Source: Parasphingorhabdus halotolerans
Lineage (GTDB): Bacteria > Pseudomonadota > Alphaproteobacteria > Sphingomonadales > Sphingomonadaceae
Assembly (NCBI RefSeq): GCF_012516475.1
Contig: NZ_CP051217.1
Span: 186,001-250,000, forward strand
DNA length: 64,000 nt
Direction: 5' to 3'
Under the pieces are notes generated by a model that saw only the letters and a program-made list of their open reading frames with translations, had not been told where the DNA came from and made no database searches. Shown here piece after piece: positions 28,224 to 39,575 of the stretch; the stretch's first letter is position 1; every line of letters starts with the position of its first letter. Both the position numbers and the translations under genes were made by a program.

Positions 28224-28261
28224 TCTGTTCCCGGCAGTGACGGACGGGGAGCGTTAATGCC

Positions 28262-28354
28262 ATGCAGATCGACGGATATGCTGGATGGATTGGCCTCGCG
28301 GTTGTCATCATTGGAGTTATCGGCGGTCTCTGGGGCCGTTGGAGGAAAAAATAA
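28262..28354 (+). CDS. 30-residue single-span membrane microprotein
   Basis: The ORF reads [20 protein letters not shown] followed by [10 protein letters not shown]. One strong transmembrane helix (9-24) is followed by a basic cap, a classic type of small inner-membrane protein. GGGGAGC lies about 7-11 bases upstream, and the stop overlaps the nuoF start (TAATG). Its position inside the complex I operon suggests a possible accessory subunit or assembly factor, unproven. It is too short for standard gene calling. Confidence 0.5.
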   Translation: MQIDGYAGWIGLAVVIIGVIGGLWGRWRKK

Positions 28355-29661
28355 TGGCATTTGATTTCCTTCAGGACAAGGATCGCATCTTTACCAATGT
28401 CTATGGCTTCCAGTCATGGGACTTGAAAGCATCGCGGCAACGCGGTGACTGGGACAACACGGCTGATATTATCAAGCGCGGCAATGACAAGATCATCGAG
28501 GAAATGAAAGCCAGCGGCCTGCGCGGGCGCGGCGGCGCTGGTTTCCCGACCGGTCTCAAATGGTCGTTTATGCCCAAAGAGTCTCCCGACGGTCGTCCCA
28601 GCTTTCTGGTTATCAACGCCGATGAGTCCGAACCGGGCAGCTGCAAGGACCGCGAAATCCTGCGTAATGATCCGCACAAGTTGATCGAAGGCGCGCTGAT
28701 CGCCGGTTTTGCGATGCGCGCACGGGCGGCGTACATCTACATTCGCGGCGAATATATCATGGAAGCCAAAGTCATGGAGGCGGCCGTCAAGGAAGCCTAT
28801 GATGCGGGCCTGATCGGCAAGAACGCCGCCAAATCGGGCTATGATTTCGACGTGTTTGTCCATCGTGGCGCAGGCGCTTATATTTGCGGCGAAGAAACCG
28901 CGATGATCGAAAGTCTCGAAGGCAAAAAAGGCCAGCCGCGCCTGAAGCCGCCGTTTCCTGCGGGTGCGGGTCTCTATGGTTGCCCGACAACGGTAAATAA
29001 CGTGGAGAGTATCGCTGTCGTCCCCACGATCATGCGGCGCGGCGCAAGCTGGTTCGCCAGCTTTGGCCGTGAAGGCAATCACGGTACAAAATTGTTCCAG
29101 GTCTCCGGTCATGTCGACAAGCCGGCGGTGTTCGAAGAAGCTATGTCGATCCCGTTCAAAGACATGATCGAGAAACATTGCGGTGGTATCACTGGCGGAT
29201 GGGATAATTTGCTCGCGGTTATTCCGGGCGGTTCGTCGGTCCCATTGGTGCCAGCCGAGCAGATCATGGACGCGCCGATGGACTTTGACGGGCTCAAGGA
29301 TTTGGGTTCCGGCCTAGGTACGGCGGCGGTCATCGTGATGGACAAATCCACCGATATCGTTCGCGCCATCTCAAGGCTCGCCTATTTCTATAAGCACGAG
29401 TCATGCGGCCAATGTACGCCATGCCGCGAAGGCACTGGCTGGATGTGGCGCGTGATGGAAAAAATGCGCGATGGCGATGCGGATATTGAAGATATTGATA
29501 CGCTCTATGAAGTGACCAAACAGGTCGAAGGCCATACCATCTGCGCGCTTGGCGATGCTGCGGCTTGGCCAATTCAAGGGCTGATCCGTCACTTCCGCCC
29601 AGAAATGGAACGGCGGATACGCGAGCACAAGGGCGAAGAAATGATGGAGGCGGCGGAGTGA
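28354..29661 (+). CDS. nuoF: NADH-quinone oxidoreductase subunit F
   Basis: 435 residues from ATG 28354, with GGAGG eight bases upstream; an upstream TTG at 28285 would overlap the microprotein. FMN/NADH-binding [18 protein letters not shown] and [16 protein letters not shown], then [17 protein letters not shown] for the N3 [4Fe-4S] cluster. It is the NADH-oxidising subunit. Confidence 0.96.
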   Translation: MAFDFLQDKDRIFTNVYGFQSWDLKASRQRGDWDNTADIIKRGNDKIIEEMKASGLRGRGGAGFPTGLKWSFMPKESPDGRPSFLVINADESEPGSCKDREILRNDPHKLIEGALIAGFAMRARAAYIYIRGEYIMEAKVMEAAVKEAYDAGLIGKNAAKSGYDFDVFVHRGAGAYICGEETAMIESLEGKKGQPRLKPPFPAGAGLYGCPTTVNNVESIAVVPTIMRRGASWFASFGREGNHGTKLFQVSGHVDKPAVFEEAMSIPFKDMIEKHCGGITGGWDNLLAVIPGGSSVPLVPAEQIMDAPMDFDGLKDLGSGLGTAAVIVMDKSTDIVRAISRLAYFYKHESCGQCTPCREGTGWMWRVMEKMRDGDADIEDIDTLYEVTKQVEGHTICALGDAAAWPIQGLIRHFRPEMERRIREHKGEEMMEAAE

Positions 29662-29677
29662 ATATTTGTTCCCAAAC

Positions 29678-29756
29678 CGTCATTGCGAGCGAAGCGAAGC
29701 AATCCAGTGCGTCGCTCGCTCTGGATTGCCGCGTCGCTTCGCTCCTCGCAATGACG
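29678..29756. repeat. Palindromic repeat, CGTCATTGCGAGCGAAGCGAAG family
   Basis: Left arm CGTCATTGCGAGCGAAGCGA (continuing AGCAATCCAG) and right arm CTGGATTGCC...CGCAATGACG are inverted copies around a short loop. This is the widely known repeat often mistranslated as HCERSEAIQ and FAPRNDA. It follows the nuoF stop by about 17 bases. Confidence 0.92.
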
Positions 29757-29770
29757 CCGGGAGCGGCATC

Positions 29771-29980
29771 ATGAAGGCCGTTTTGCCTGAAGAGAACAAG
29801 CGCGATGGTCGCAAAGCTAAACTTGACCAACTTGAAGAAAAGGCGCTTCTCCCTGGATCCCCGGCTGCTGGATTTTTCCAGGTAATAGGTTTGTTCTCAA
29901 TAGTTTTAGGAGGCTTAAGCCTTTTTGGTGAAAGCGGAGAAATCGGATTGGCGGTTATCCTATGTGGGGGTTTACGATAG
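29771..29980 (+). CDS. Small membrane protein between nuoF and nuoG
   Basis: 69 residues from ATG 29771 with GGGAGC eight bases upstream. The N-terminal half is charged (MKAVLPEENKRDGRKAKLDQ). The C-terminal half has two short hydrophobic stretches (FFQVIGLFSIVLGGL and IGLAVILCGGL). The frame is also open upstream, but only through the repeat. Family not recognised; perhaps an accessory protein of the operon. The 85 bases to nuoG hold nothing recognisable. Confidence 0.5.
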   Translation: MKAVLPEENKRDGRKAKLDQLEEKALLPGSPAAGFFQVIGLFSIVLGGLSLFGESGEIGLAVILCGGLR

Positions 29981-30065
29981 CGTTTGGTCGGTTGCATCAG
30001 TCTGTTTTAGACATCCGAACGCTGTTACTGCGCCAGCAATACGGTAGTGAAGAGGATGCATCCTA

Positions 30066-32081
30066 ATGCCTAAAGTCACCGTAGATGGCATCGAAATCGA
30101 AGTGCCGCAGGGCGCGACCGTGCTGCAGGCTGCCGAACTTGCCGGCAAGGAAATCCCGCGTTTCTGCTATCATGAGAGGCTCAGCATCGCGGGCAACTGC
30201 CGGATGTGTCTGGTCGAAGTGAAACCGGGACCACCGAAACCGCAGGCTAGCTGTGCTTTGCCCGCTGCCGAAGGTCAGGAAATCCGCACCGACAGCGAAA
30301 TGGTCAAAAAGGCGCGCGAAGGGGTGATGGAATTTCTCCTCATCAACCACCCGCTTGATTGCCCGATTTGCGATCAGGGCGGCGAGTGTGACTTGCAGGA
30401 TCAGGCGATGGCCTATGGCAAGGGCGGTTCGCGCTACGAAGAAAACAAGCGCGCGGTTACCGAAAAATATATGGGTCCGATCGTCAAGACGGTGATGACC
30501 CGCTGTATCCACTGCACCCGCTGCGTGCGGTTCAGCGAGGAAGTCGCCGGCGTTGAAGATATTGGCGCAATCGGTCGCGGCGAGAATATGCAGATCACCT
30601 CCTATCTGGAAGGCGCTGTGCAAAGCGAGCTTTCGGGCAATGTTGTTGATCTCTGCCCGGTGGGTGCGCTGACCAGTAAGCCCTATGCCTTTGAAGCGCG
30701 TCCCTGGGAGTTGACCAAGACTCTCGGTATCGATGTGATGGATGGCGTTGGTACAAACATCCGCATCGATTCACGCGGTCGTGAAGTGCTGCGCGCGCTG
30801 CCCCGCGTCAATGATGACGTGAACGAGGAATGGGCGACCGACAAGACGCGGCATGCGATTGATGGCCTCATGAAACGCCGACTCGACAAGCCTTATGTGC
30901 GCCGGAACGGCAAGCTGGAAGAAGCGAGCTGGAATGAGGCATTTCAGGCGATTGCTGATGTAAACGCCGGCAGTTCTGTTGCGGCAATTGCGGGTGATCT
31001 GGTTGATTGCGAAACGATGTACGCGGCGAAGAAGCTGCTGAAATCAATGAAGTCGGAGATGCTCGAAGGACGTCAAACCGGACTTTCGTATGACGTTTCC
31101 AATCTCGCCGCTGTGAATTTCAACACTACTATTGCTGGCATCGAACAAGCGGACGTAATCCTGCTGGTTTCGACCAACCCGCGCTGGGAAGCGTCTTTGG
31201 TCAACACACGCATTCGCAAAGCTGTGCGCCGCGGCAAGACTAAGGTTTTTGGCATCGGTCCAGAGGTGGATTTGACCTATCCGGTCGAATGGCTCGGCGA
31301 TGATATGAGTCTGCTGGCAAAACTGCCCAAGGCGGCTGCCGATGCGCTGAAAGGCGCGGAACATCCGGCCATCATATTGGGCGGCGGCGCGTTGAGCGTC
31401 GAGGGTGCGCATGGTGCGGCACTTAAACTGGCTTCGAAATACAAGCTGATCCGTGACGACTGGAACGGGTTTAACGTCCTGCATATCGGAGCCTCGCGCA
31501 CAGGCGGCCTGATGCTCGGCTATGCCACTGAAGGCGGGATTAAGGCGATTGCTGCGAAGAAACCGAAATTATTGTTCGCGCTGGGCGCAGACGAAATGAA
31601 TTACGAACTGTTCACTGATAGCTTCAAGGTGTTCATCGGTCATCATGGCGATGCAGGTGCGCATGCGGCAGATGTGATCCTGCCCGGTGCCGCTTATACC
31701 GAGAAAAACGGCACTTATGTGAATCTTGAGGGCCGCGTGCAGCGTTCGAACAAAGCGATTTTTGCACCGGGTGATGCGCGGGAAGACTGGAGCATCTTGC
31801 GGGCGCTGTCCGATGTGATGGGCAAGACCTTGCCATTTGACAGTTTTGAGGAATTGCGCGCCAAAATGGCGAAGGACCATCCCGAATTGGCCGAAGAGGC
31901 GCTGGTGACATTTGACTGGACTCCGCCATCAGGATTGCCGAGCGCACCAAAAGGCAAGGGTGTTCATCCGATCAAGGATTTCTATCTGACCAACAGCATC
32001 GCCCGTGCAAGTGCAACGATGCAGCGTTGTTCTGCTGAATTGTTGCATGCCGATGATCAAGTGCTGGAGGCGGCGGAATGA
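30066..32081 (+). CDS. nuoG: NADH-quinone oxidoreductase subunit G
   Basis: 671 residues. The ferredoxin-like start has [19 protein letters not shown]. It is followed by the His-Cys cluster region [17 protein letters not shown] and [20 protein letters not shown], then the molybdopterin-oxidoreductase-like domain. It carries several Fe-S clusters of the electron wire. The stop overlaps the nuoH ATG (ATGA). Confidence 0.96.
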   Translation: MPKVTVDGIEIEVPQGATVLQAAELAGKEIPRFCYHERLSIAGNCRMCLVEVKPGPPKPQASCALPAAEGQEIRTDSEMVKKAREGVMEFLLINHPLDCPICDQGGECDLQDQAMAYGKGGSRYEENKRAVTEKYMGPIVKTVMTRCIHCTRCVRFSEEVAGVEDIGAIGRGENMQITSYLEGAVQSELSGNVVDLCPVGALTSKPYAFEARPWELTKTLGIDVMDGVGTNIRIDSRGREVLRALPRVNDDVNEEWATDKTRHAIDGLMKRRLDKPYVRRNGKLEEASWNEAFQAIADVNAGSSVAAIAGDLVDCETMYAAKKLLKSMKSEMLEGRQTGLSYDVSNLAAVNFNTTIAGIEQADVILLVSTNPRWEASLVNTRIRKAVRRGKTKVFGIGPEVDLTYPVEWLGDDMSLLAKLPKAAADALKGAEHPAIILGGGALSVEGAHGAALKLASKYKLIRDDWNGFNVLHIGASRTGGLMLGYATEGGIKAIAAKKPKLLFALGADEMNYELFTDSFKVFIGHHGDAGAHAADVILPGAAYTEKNGTYVNLEGRVQRSNKAIFAPGDAREDWSILRALSDVMGKTLPFDSFEELRAKMAKDHPELAEEALVTFDWTPPSGLPSAPKGKGVHPIKDFYLTNSIARASATMQRCSAELLHADDQVLEAAE

Positions 32082-33133
32082 CCGAATATCTCCAATCCCT
32101 CATCGGCTATGAAGCAGGCTGGTTCTTTGCCACCCTCGCGTTGATCCTCCTAATTGCGCTACCTCTGATGCTCGCGGTTGCTATGATTATCTACGCCGAC
32201 CGTAAAATCTGGGCGGCGATGGCGCTGCGGCGCGGACCCAATGTGGTGGGACCATTCGGCTTGCTGCAAAGCTTTGCCGATGGTTTGAAAGTCTTTCTTC
32301 AGGAAACCATTATTCCATCAAGCGCGAACAAGGGGCTTTTTCTAATAGCGCCGATTATCACCTTTACTGTCGCCTTGCTCGCTTGGGCAGTGGTCCCGTT
32401 TGGCGATGGCATGGTGCTGGCCAACATAAACATAGGCTTGTTGTATATCTTGGCGATTAGCTCGCTGGGCGTTTACGGTGTTGTGATTGCTGGCTGGGCA
32501 AGTAACTCAAAATACCCGTTTTTCTCCGCAATGCGTGCTGCCGCGCAAATGATTAGCTACGAGGTTTCCATCGGCTTTATCATCATTTCGGTGGTGATGA
32601 TGGCGGGGACATTTAACCTGTCGGAAATCGTTCTCAGCCAGTCGGGCCATATTTTCGGGATGATTAACGCCTACGGCGTCAACCCGCTGCTGTTCCCGAT
32701 GGCGGTGGTATTCCTGATCGCTTCCATCGCGGAAACTGCACGGCATCCGTTTGATTTGACCGAGGCTGAATCGGAACTGGTCGCCGGTTATCAGACCGAA
32801 TATTCATCCATGTCCTTCGCACTATTTTGGCTTGGTGAATATGCCAATATCCTGCTGATGTGTGCGCTCAATGTGATCATGTTCTGGGGCGGATGGTTGC
32901 CGCCACTCAACGTTGACTGGATCCCGTGGTTCGATATTCCAGGCATCGTCTGGCTGTTCGGCAAGATGTTCTTTTTCTTCTTTATCTTCAGCTGGGTGAT
33001 GGCGACCGTGCCGCGCTACCGCTACGATCAGCTGATGCGTCTGGGCTGGAAGATATTCCTGCCGCTAAGCCTGGCTTGGGTTGTACTAATAAGTGGATAT
33101 GTGATGATTACCAAAGTTGGATTGCCTCTATGA
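32078..33133 (+). CDS. nuoH: NADH-quinone oxidoreductase subunit H
   Basis: 351 residues, about eight membrane helices. Family blocks are [35 protein letters not shown] and the acidic loop [20 protein letters not shown]. It anchors the quinone-reduction module to the membrane arm. Overlaps both neighbours by four bases. Confidence 0.96.
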   Translation: MTEYLQSLIGYEAGWFFATLALILLIALPLMLAVAMIIYADRKIWAAMALRRGPNVVGPFGLLQSFADGLKVFLQETIIPSSANKGLFLIAPIITFTVALLAWAVVPFGDGMVLANINIGLLYILAISSLGVYGVVIAGWASNSKYPFFSAMRAAAQMISYEVSIGFIIISVVMMAGTFNLSEIVLSQSGHIFGMINAYGVNPLLFPMAVVFLIASIAETARHPFDLTEAESELVAGYQTEYSSMSFALFWLGEYANILLMCALNVIMFWGGWLPPLNVDWIPWFDIPGIVWLFGKMFFFFFIFSWVMATVPRYRYDQLMRLGWKIFLPLSLAWVVLISGYVMITKVGLPL

Positions 33134-33615
33134 CCATCGCACAAACCATCAAAGCTTTCACGTTATGGGAGTTTGTCAAAGCCCATGCGTTGACGCTGAA
33201 ATATTTCTTCAAGAAGAAATATACGATTAACTATCCCTATGAGAAAAACCCGATTTCGCCGCGGTTCCGGGGAGAGCATGCGCTGCGCCGCTATCCCAAT
33301 GGCGAAGAACGCTGCATCGCCTGTAAGTTGTGCGAGGCGGTTTGTCCGGCGCAGGCGATCACGATTGAGGCCGAGCCGCGCGAAGACGGCTCGCGCCGCA
33401 CCACCCGCTATGACATTGATATGACCAAGTGCATTTACTGCGGATTTTGTCAGGAAGCCTGCCCGGTCGATGCGGTGGTTGAAGGACCGAATTTCGAATA
33501 TGCGACCGAAACGCGCGAAGAATTGATTTACGACAAATCAAAGCTGCTGGAAAACGGCGACAAATGGGAGCGGGCAATCGCGGCAAACCTTGCCGCCGAC
33601 GCGCCCTATCGTTAA
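33130..33615 (+). CDS. nuoI: NADH-quinone oxidoreductase subunit I
   Basis: 161 residues from ATG 33130, in ATGA overlap with the nuoH stop; the longer in-frame extension lies within nuoH. Two [4Fe-4S] motifs, [15 protein letters not shown] and [15 protein letters not shown], carry clusters N6a and N6b. Peripheral arm subunit. Confidence 0.96.
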   Translation: MTIAQTIKAFTLWEFVKAHALTLKYFFKKKYTINYPYEKNPISPRFRGEHALRRYPNGEERCIACKLCEAVCPAQAITIEAEPREDGSRRTTRYDIDMTKCIYCGFCQEACPVDAVVEGPNFEYATETREELIYDKSKLLENGDKWERAIAANLAADAPYR

Positions 33616-33655
33616 GGGGCTGGCATGAATTTACGGGGTTATCCAAAACGCAATA

Positions 33656-34270
33656 ATGCAAATTTTCGCATTCTATCTATTCGCAACACTTGTGATTGCC
33701 AGCGGTGCGTTTTGCATTTTTGCGCGCAATCCGGTGCATAGCGTTTTATGGCTGATCCTGGCGTTTTTCAACGCAGCGGGTCTGATGCTGCTGGTCGGCG
33801 CGGAGTTTATAGCAGCGCTGCTGGTTATCGTCTATGTTGGCGCGGTTGCGGTATTGTTCCTGTTCGTTGTGATGATGCTCGACATTGATTTTGCCGAACT
33901 GCGCGCCGGTTTTATGAAGAACCTGCCGCTGGGACTGGTGATCGCAGTCATATTTGCGGCAGAACTCATCATCTTTGGCGTATTGGGCTGGTCATCTGCT
34001 GGCGCGGGCGAGGCAACAGCCGTTATCGGTCCTCGGCAAGGCGCGCCTTCCAACATCGAGCAATTCGGAGCAATCCTCTACACCGATTATATCTTCCTGT
34101 TTGAAGCGGCCGGCCTAATTCTGCTTGTTGCAATGGTCGGGGCGATTGTCCTGACCAACCGGAAACGCGGTGGTGTACGTGTGCAAAGCGTGAGCCAGCA
34201 AGTCAATCGGCGTCCCGAGGATGCCACGCGCAATACGCAGCCGGAAGTCGGCAAGGGAGTAGAGTTGTGA
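33656..34270 (+). CDS. nuoJ: NADH-quinone oxidoreductase subunit J
   Basis: 204 residues, five membrane helices, with [20 protein letters not shown] typical of NuoJ. The C-terminal cytosolic tail after residue 170 is polar. It follows nuoI by 40 bases and overlaps nuoK by four (GTGA). Confidence 0.94.
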   Translation: MQIFAFYLFATLVIASGAFCIFARNPVHSVLWLILAFFNAAGLMLLVGAEFIAALLVIVYVGAVAVLFLFVVMMLDIDFAELRAGFMKNLPLGLVIAVIFAAELIIFGVLGWSSAGAGEATAVIGPRQGAPSNIEQFGAILYTDYIFLFEAAGLILLVAMVGAIVLTNRKRGGVRVQSVSQQVNRRPEDATRNTQPEVGKGVEL

Positions 34271-34572
34271 TCGGCATTGAACATTATCTCGTGGTCAGTT
34301 CGATCCTGTTCGTCATGGGCATGCTCGGCATTTTTCTAAACCGTAAAAATATCATCATCATCCTGATGGCGATTGAATTGATCTTGCTTGCCGTGAATCT
34401 GAATCTGGTGGCTTTCAGCGCCTTTCTTGGTGATATGACCGGGCAGATTTTCGCAATGTTCGTGTTGACTGTCGCCGCTGGCGAAGCGGCGATCGGGCTT
34501 GCCATTCTCGTAATTTATTTCCGTCAACGCGGCACAATTGCTGTTGATGATGTCAACCAGATGAAGGGTTAG
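34267..34572 (+). CDS. nuoK: NADH-quinone oxidoreductase subunit K
   Basis: 101 residues from GTG 34267. Three membrane helices with the conserved acidic residues in [19 protein letters not shown] and [17 protein letters not shown]. It is part of the proton-conducting membrane arm. Confidence 0.95.
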   Translation: MIGIEHYLVVSSILFVMGMLGIFLNRKNIIIILMAIELILLAVNLNLVAFSAFLGDMTGQIFAMFVLTVAAGEAAIGLAILVIYFRQRGTIAVDDVNQMKG

Positions 34573-34576
34573 GGAT

Positions 34577-36580
34577 TTGACGATCCAGCTTATCGTTTTC
34601 CTGCCGCTGCTGGCAGCCATTGTCGCAGGTTTCGGCAACCGCGTGATTGGCAATGTGCCGGCAAAACTGGTCACGACCGGGGCGCTGTTTGCTGCTTGTG
34701 CGCTTAGTTGGCCAATATTTATCAGTTATGTCACAGGCACAGCCACGCCTGAAGTTGTGCCCGTATTGCAATGGGTCGCGTCTGGCGATCTGAATTTTGA
34801 TTGGGCTTTGCGTGTTGATACGCTGACCGCGGTGATGCTGGTCGTTGTGACCACAGTATCGGCGCTCGTGCATCTCTATAGCTGGGGCTATATGGACGAA
34901 GACCCCGATCAGCCGCGCTTCTTCGCCTATTTGTCGTTGTTCACTTTCGCCATGCTGATGCTGGTGACAGCCAATAATCTGGTGCAGATGTTCTTTGGCT
35001 GGGAAGGTGTCGGACTCGCGTCGTACCTATTGATTGGTTTCTGGTTCAAGAAACCAAGTGCCAACGCTGCGGCCATCAAGGCTTTTGTTGTGAACCGGGT
35101 TGGCGATCTGGGCTTCATGCTGGGTATCTTCGGCACATTCCTGGTCTTCGGCACTGTTTCCATTCCCGAAATTCTCGAAGCTGCGCCAGCGATGGCAGGG
35201 TCAACTATTACCTTTGCGGGCATGCGTCTCGATACGATGACTATACTCTGCTTGCTGCTGTTTATCGGCGCAATGGGCAAGTCTGCGCAATTGGGTCTCC
35301 ACACTTGGCTACCCGATGCGATGGAAGGTCCAACACCTGTTTCTGCGCTGATCCATGCCGCCACTATGGTGACGGCCGGCGTATTCATGGTTTGTCGCTT
35401 GTCGCCAATGTTTGAAACCAGCCCGGTGGCTTTGACTGTCGTAACAGTGATCGGTGCGTGCACGGCGATTTTCGCCGCTACGGTAGGTTTGGTACAAACA
35501 GATATCAAACGCGTAATCGCTTACTCAACCTGTTCGCAACTAGGTTATATGTTCTTCGCAGCTGGCGTTGGCGCTTACAATGTGGCGATGTTTCACTTGT
35601 TCACCCACGCCTTCTTCAAGGCGTTGTTGTTCCTTGGCGCAGGTTCGGTGATTCACGCGATGCACCATGAACAGGATATGCGTTATTATGGCGGATTGCG
35701 GAAAGAGATTCCGATCACATTTTGGGCCATGATGGCCGGAACGCTGGCGATTACCGGGGTTGGCATTTACTGGATACATGCCGGTTTTGCAGGGTTCCAC
35801 TCCAAGGATGCAATCATAGAAGCGGCATTTGCAGCGGGCAGTGAAGTTGGGCAATTTGCCTTCTTCATCGGCGTACTAGCGGCCCTGTTAACAAGCTTTT
35901 ACAGCTGGCGGCTGATGTTTCTCACATTTTGGGGCAAACCGCGCTGGATACAGTCGGAACATATTCAACACAGCGTTCACAAAACACCGGAAGAAGCTGG
36001 TGATGATCAGACTGGCGGATACCATCCTCATGAAAGCCCGCTGTCGATGCTGGTCCCATTGGGCGTTCTATCCGTTGGCGCTGTTTTTGCCGGCTTTGTG
36101 TTCAGCCACGCCTTCATCGATGACGGCAATTTCTGGAATGGTTCGATCGCTTATGATGCCGGCCTGATGCACGCGATGCACGAAGTGCCACTTTGGGTAA
36201 AGCTATCTGCTACTGCGGCCATGCTAACCGGTTTGGCAACGGCCTATTTCATGTATTTTCGTGGCACCGATCGTCCGGCACGTCTCGCCGCGACCTTCAG
36301 CCCACTGTATAAGTTCTTCTTCAACAAATGGTATTTCGACGAACTCTATGACCGTATCTTCGTTCGCCCCGCATTCTGGTTCGGGCGTTTGTTCTGGAAA
36401 GCCGGAGACGAAGGCACCATTGATCGCTTTGGCCCCAATGGCATTGCATCGGTCATCGCTGGCGGTTCCGGCGTTATGAAACGCTTCCAGAGCGGCTATC
36501 TCTATAGCTATGCGCTCGTCATGCTCCTTGGTCTAGCCGCTGCGGCAACCTGGATTATCGTTCAGGGAGCCAGCCATTGA
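34577..36580 (+). CDS. nuoL: NADH-quinone oxidoreductase subunit L
   Basis: 667 residues from TTG 34577, with AAGGG nine bases upstream. Antiporter-like subunit with [39 protein letters not shown] and [20 protein letters not shown]. The C-terminal part forms the lateral helix. The stop overlaps the nuoM TTG. Confidence 0.96.
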   Translation: MTIQLIVFLPLLAAIVAGFGNRVIGNVPAKLVTTGALFAACALSWPIFISYVTGTATPEVVPVLQWVASGDLNFDWALRVDTLTAVMLVVVTTVSALVHLYSWGYMDEDPDQPRFFAYLSLFTFAMLMLVTANNLVQMFFGWEGVGLASYLLIGFWFKKPSANAAAIKAFVVNRVGDLGFMLGIFGTFLVFGTVSIPEILEAAPAMAGSTITFAGMRLDTMTILCLLLFIGAMGKSAQLGLHTWLPDAMEGPTPVSALIHAATMVTAGVFMVCRLSPMFETSPVALTVVTVIGACTAIFAATVGLVQTDIKRVIAYSTCSQLGYMFFAAGVGAYNVAMFHLFTHAFFKALLFLGAGSVIHAMHHEQDMRYYGGLRKEIPITFWAMMAGTLAITGVGIYWIHAGFAGFHSKDAIIEAAFAAGSEVGQFAFFIGVLAALLTSFYSWRLMFLTFWGKPRWIQSEHIQHSVHKTPEEAGDDQTGGYHPHESPLSMLVPLGVLSVGAVFAGFVFSHAFIDDGNFWNGSIAYDAGLMHAMHEVPLWVKLSATAAMLTGLATAYFMYFRGTDRPARLAATFSPLYKFFFNKWYFDELYDRIFVRPAFWFGRLFWKAGDEGTIDRFGPNGIASVIAGGSGVMKRFQSGYLYSYALVMLLGLAAAATWIIVQGASH

Positions 36581-38121
36581 ACCAGTTTGATTTCCCGATC
36601 CTGTCGCTCATGATGGGACTGCCAATGCTGGCAGCGATTATCTGCCTGTTCCTGAATGCACAGGCTGCGCGTTTGCTGGCGCTGGCAACAACTTTGGTGC
36701 TTTTCGTGCTTGGTGTCGTGCTTTGGGTCAATTACGATATCGGCGGCCCGCAATGGCAATATGTCGAGCGCGCGGAAGTGTTCGGCAATTTCGCTTGGGC
36801 GCTGGGCATAGATGGCATTTCTATGATGCTAATCATGCTCACCGTGTTCCTGATGCCGATCTGCATTGGGGCAAGCTGGGAAGCGATCCAGACCCGGGTT
36901 GGCGAATATATGGCGGCATTCCTGTTCATGGAAGTGCTGATGATCGGCGTGTTTGCGGCGCAGGATATGTTCCTGTTCTATATCCTGTTCGAGGCGGGCC
37001 TGATTCCGATGTATCTGATCATCGGTATCTGGGGCGGCGCAAACCGGATTTACGCCAGCTATAAATTCTTCCTCTACACGCTGCTAGGTTCGGTTGTCAT
37101 GCTGATCGCAATGCTCTGGATGGTGCAGGAAGCGGGCACGGCGGATATTCCGACATTGCTCAATTATGATTTCGATCCGAGCGCGCAAACGTGGCTATGG
37201 CTAGCGTTTTTCGCCAGCTTCGCGGTAAAAATGCCGATGTGGCCGGTCCATACATGGCTACCCGATGCGCACGTTCAGGCACCGACCGCCGGGTCTGTGA
37301 TTCTGGCTGGCGTGCTGCTCAAAATGGGCGGCTATGGCTTCCTGCGTTTCTCGCTTCCGATGTTCCCGGAAGCATCGGAGCAGTTTATCTGGCTGATCTT
37401 CGGTCTGTCGATGGTCGCAGTGGTCTACACGTCGCTCGTTGCTTTGGTGCAGCAGGATATGAAGAAGTTGATCGCCTATAGCTCGGTTGCCCATATGGCG
37501 ATTGTGACGCTGGGGCTATTTGCTTTTAACCGTCAGGGCATTGAAGGCGCGATCATCGTGATGCTGAGCCACGGATTGGTTTCCGGCGCGCTCTTCCTTT
37601 GCGTTGGCGTGATTTACGACCGGCTGCACACCCGTGAGATTGACCGTTATGGTGGGCTGTCAATCAATATGCCGAAATACGCACTGCTGTTCATGCTTTT
37701 CACAATGGCATCGGTCGGCCTGCCCGGAACCAGTGGTTTCGTAGGCGAATTCCTCTCGCTCGTTGGTCTTTACAAGGTCAATAGCTGGGTCACTTTGGTG
37801 GCGACGACGGGCATCATCCTAGGCGCAGGCTATATGCTTTATCTCTACCGCCGCGTGGCCTTTGGAGAACTCGTGCATGAGGATGTCAAGGAAATGAAAG
37901 ACCTGTCGGCCCGGGAAATGGCGTTGCTGGCTCCAATCGCTGCGGCTGTCATGTGGATGGGTGTTTATCCCGAAAGCTTCCTGGCTCCGATCCGTGGCGA
38001 TGTTGGAACACTGGTCGCGCGAATTGATCGTGCTGCGCCTGAAGGTGACGCGCATCTGAAAATGGGCGAGGCGAAAGCGGTTATCAAAAAAGAACATCAT
38101 TCTGAAGGGGAGGCACACTGA
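36577..38121 (+). CDS. nuoM: NADH-quinone oxidoreductase subunit M
   Basis: 514 residues from TTG 36577 (TTGA overlap with the nuoL stop, GGGAG upstream). Antiporter-like, about 14 helices, with [40 protein letters not shown] and [19 protein letters not shown]. Proton translocation. Confidence 0.96.
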   Translation: MNQFDFPILSLMMGLPMLAAIICLFLNAQAARLLALATTLVLFVLGVVLWVNYDIGGPQWQYVERAEVFGNFAWALGIDGISMMLIMLTVFLMPICIGASWEAIQTRVGEYMAAFLFMEVLMIGVFAAQDMFLFYILFEAGLIPMYLIIGIWGGANRIYASYKFFLYTLLGSVVMLIAMLWMVQEAGTADIPTLLNYDFDPSAQTWLWLAFFASFAVKMPMWPVHTWLPDAHVQAPTAGSVILAGVLLKMGGYGFLRFSLPMFPEASEQFIWLIFGLSMVAVVYTSLVALVQQDMKKLIAYSSVAHMAIVTLGLFAFNRQGIEGAIIVMLSHGLVSGALFLCVGVIYDRLHTREIDRYGGLSINMPKYALLFMLFTMASVGLPGTSGFVGEFLSLVGLYKVNSWVTLVATTGIILGAGYMLYLYRRVAFGELVHEDVKEMKDLSAREMALLAPIAAAVMWMGVYPESFLAPIRGDVGTLVARIDRAAPEGDAHLKMGEAKAVIKKEHHSEGEAH

Positions 38122-39575
38122 TGGATTATGCCATCTCCCTCTATTTTACCCGGCCCGAGATCATTCTTACGATCAGCAGTCTGATCTTTCTGATCATGGC
38201 AGCCTGGGGCGGCCAGAAATCTGCCCGTCTGATAACTATATTGGCGGTTGCAGCGCTATTTGGCGCATCGGCGTATCTCATCGAGTTTATGACCAACGAC
38301 GCCTATGAATTTGGCGGAGATGCTTTCGGTGGGCTTTATCGAATGGACGCATTCAGCAACCTAACCAAGTTGCTGATTTATTTGGCGGCGATAATATCAT
38401 TGATTGTTGCGCCACGTTTCTTCCAGAAAACCGGGGAATATCGACCAGAATATCCGGTTCTGATCATCTTCGCCACCATCGGCATGGGGATGATGGTGTC
38501 GGCAACAGACATGCTGACGCTCTATATCGGGCTCGAACTCAACAGTCTTTCAGCTTACGTACTGGCCAGCTTTATCCGGACCGATAGCCGAAGTTCAGAG
38601 GCTGGTCTGAAATATTTCGTACTCGGCGCTTTGGCAAGCGGCATGCTGTTATTCGGCATTTCATTGGTCTACGGATTTGCTGGATCAACTAGTTTCTCGG
38701 TGATCAGCGAAACCTTGAGTGGTGATCTTTCAACCGGACCCTTAATTGGTGTGGTCCTGGTGCTTTCAGGGCTGGCGTTCAAAATTAGCGCTGTACCCTT
38801 CCATATGTGGACACCCGACGTTTATGAAGGCGCACCAACCCCAGTCACGGCCTTTTTCGCCAGTGCACCAAAGGTTGCTGCCGTTGCGCTGACCACGCGG
38901 GTGATAATCGATGCTTTTGGCGGGCAAACGTCTGCATGGCAGCAGATTATCGTTTTCGTCGCTTTGGCGTCAATCGTGCTCGGCGCGGTGGCCGCTATCG
39001 GGCAACAGAATATTAAACGCCTGCTGGCCTACAGCTCTATCAACAACGTCGGCTTCATGCTGATTGGTTTGGCGACAGGAACGGCGCAGGGCGTGTCAGC
39101 CATGCTCTTCTACCTCGTTGTCTATCTGGCAATGACGTTGGGCAGCTTTATCTGCGTTATGGAAATGCGGGATAAAGACGGCAAACAGTTGGAAACCCTT
39201 TCCAGCCTTGCCGGTCTATCGCAAACCCGTCCGGGATTGGCGGCAGCCTTTGCTGTTTTCATGTTCTCATTGGCCGGCATTCCGCCGCTATTCGGTTTCT
39301 GGGGTAAGTTCCTGGTATTTGATGCGGCAGTGGCTGCGGGTATGTTACCGCTGGCCGTAATTGGTATTGCGGCGTCGGTGATCGGTGCCTTCTACTATAT
39401 CAAAGTCGTCAAGATCATCTATTTTGACGATCCAGCAAACGAGATTGTGAAGACCGGGCACAAGACTGAAAATGCAATTATCGGTGCTCTAGCGCTGGCC
39501 GTGTCGCCGCTGGGATATTTCACTATTCCGTTACTCGCACCGATTACAGCTAATGCCGCGCAGGCTTTATTCTGA
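38121..39575 (+). CDS. nuoN: NADH-quinone oxidoreductase subunit N
   Basis: 484 residues, antiporter-like. Blocks include ELNSLSAYVLASFIRTDSRS, FKISAVPFHMWTPDVYEGAP and LAYSSINNVGFMLIGLATGT. Last gene of the complex I operon; its stop overlaps the probable birA start. Confidence 0.96.
   Translation: MDYAISLYFTRPEIILTISSLIFLIMAAWGGQKSARLITILAVAALFGASAYLIEFMTNDAYEFGGDAFGGLYRMDAFSNLTKLLIYLAAIISLIVAPRFFQKTGEYRPEYPVLIIFATIGMGMMVSATDMLTLYIGLELNSLSAYVLASFIRTDSRSSEAGLKYFVLGALASGMLLFGISLVYGFAGSTSFSVISETLSGDLSTGPLIGVVLVLSGLAFKISAVPFHMWTPDVYEGAPTPVTAFFASAPKVAAVALTTRVIIDAFGGQTSAWQQIIVFVALASIVLGAVAAIGQQNIKRLLAYSSINNVGFMLIGLATGTAQGVSAMLFYLVVYLAMTLGSFICVMEMRDKDGKQLETLSSLAGLSQTRPGLAAAFAVFMFSLAGIPPLFGFWGKFLVFDAAVAAGMLPLAVIGIAASVIGAFYYIKVVKIIYFDDPANEIVKTGHKTENAIIGALALAVSPLGYFTIPLLAPITANAAQALF

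Noticed and set aside
29666..29770. N-terminal extension of the 69-residue protein
   Set aside because: The extension is the translated palindromic repeat (HCERSEAIQ type), a known annotation artefact.
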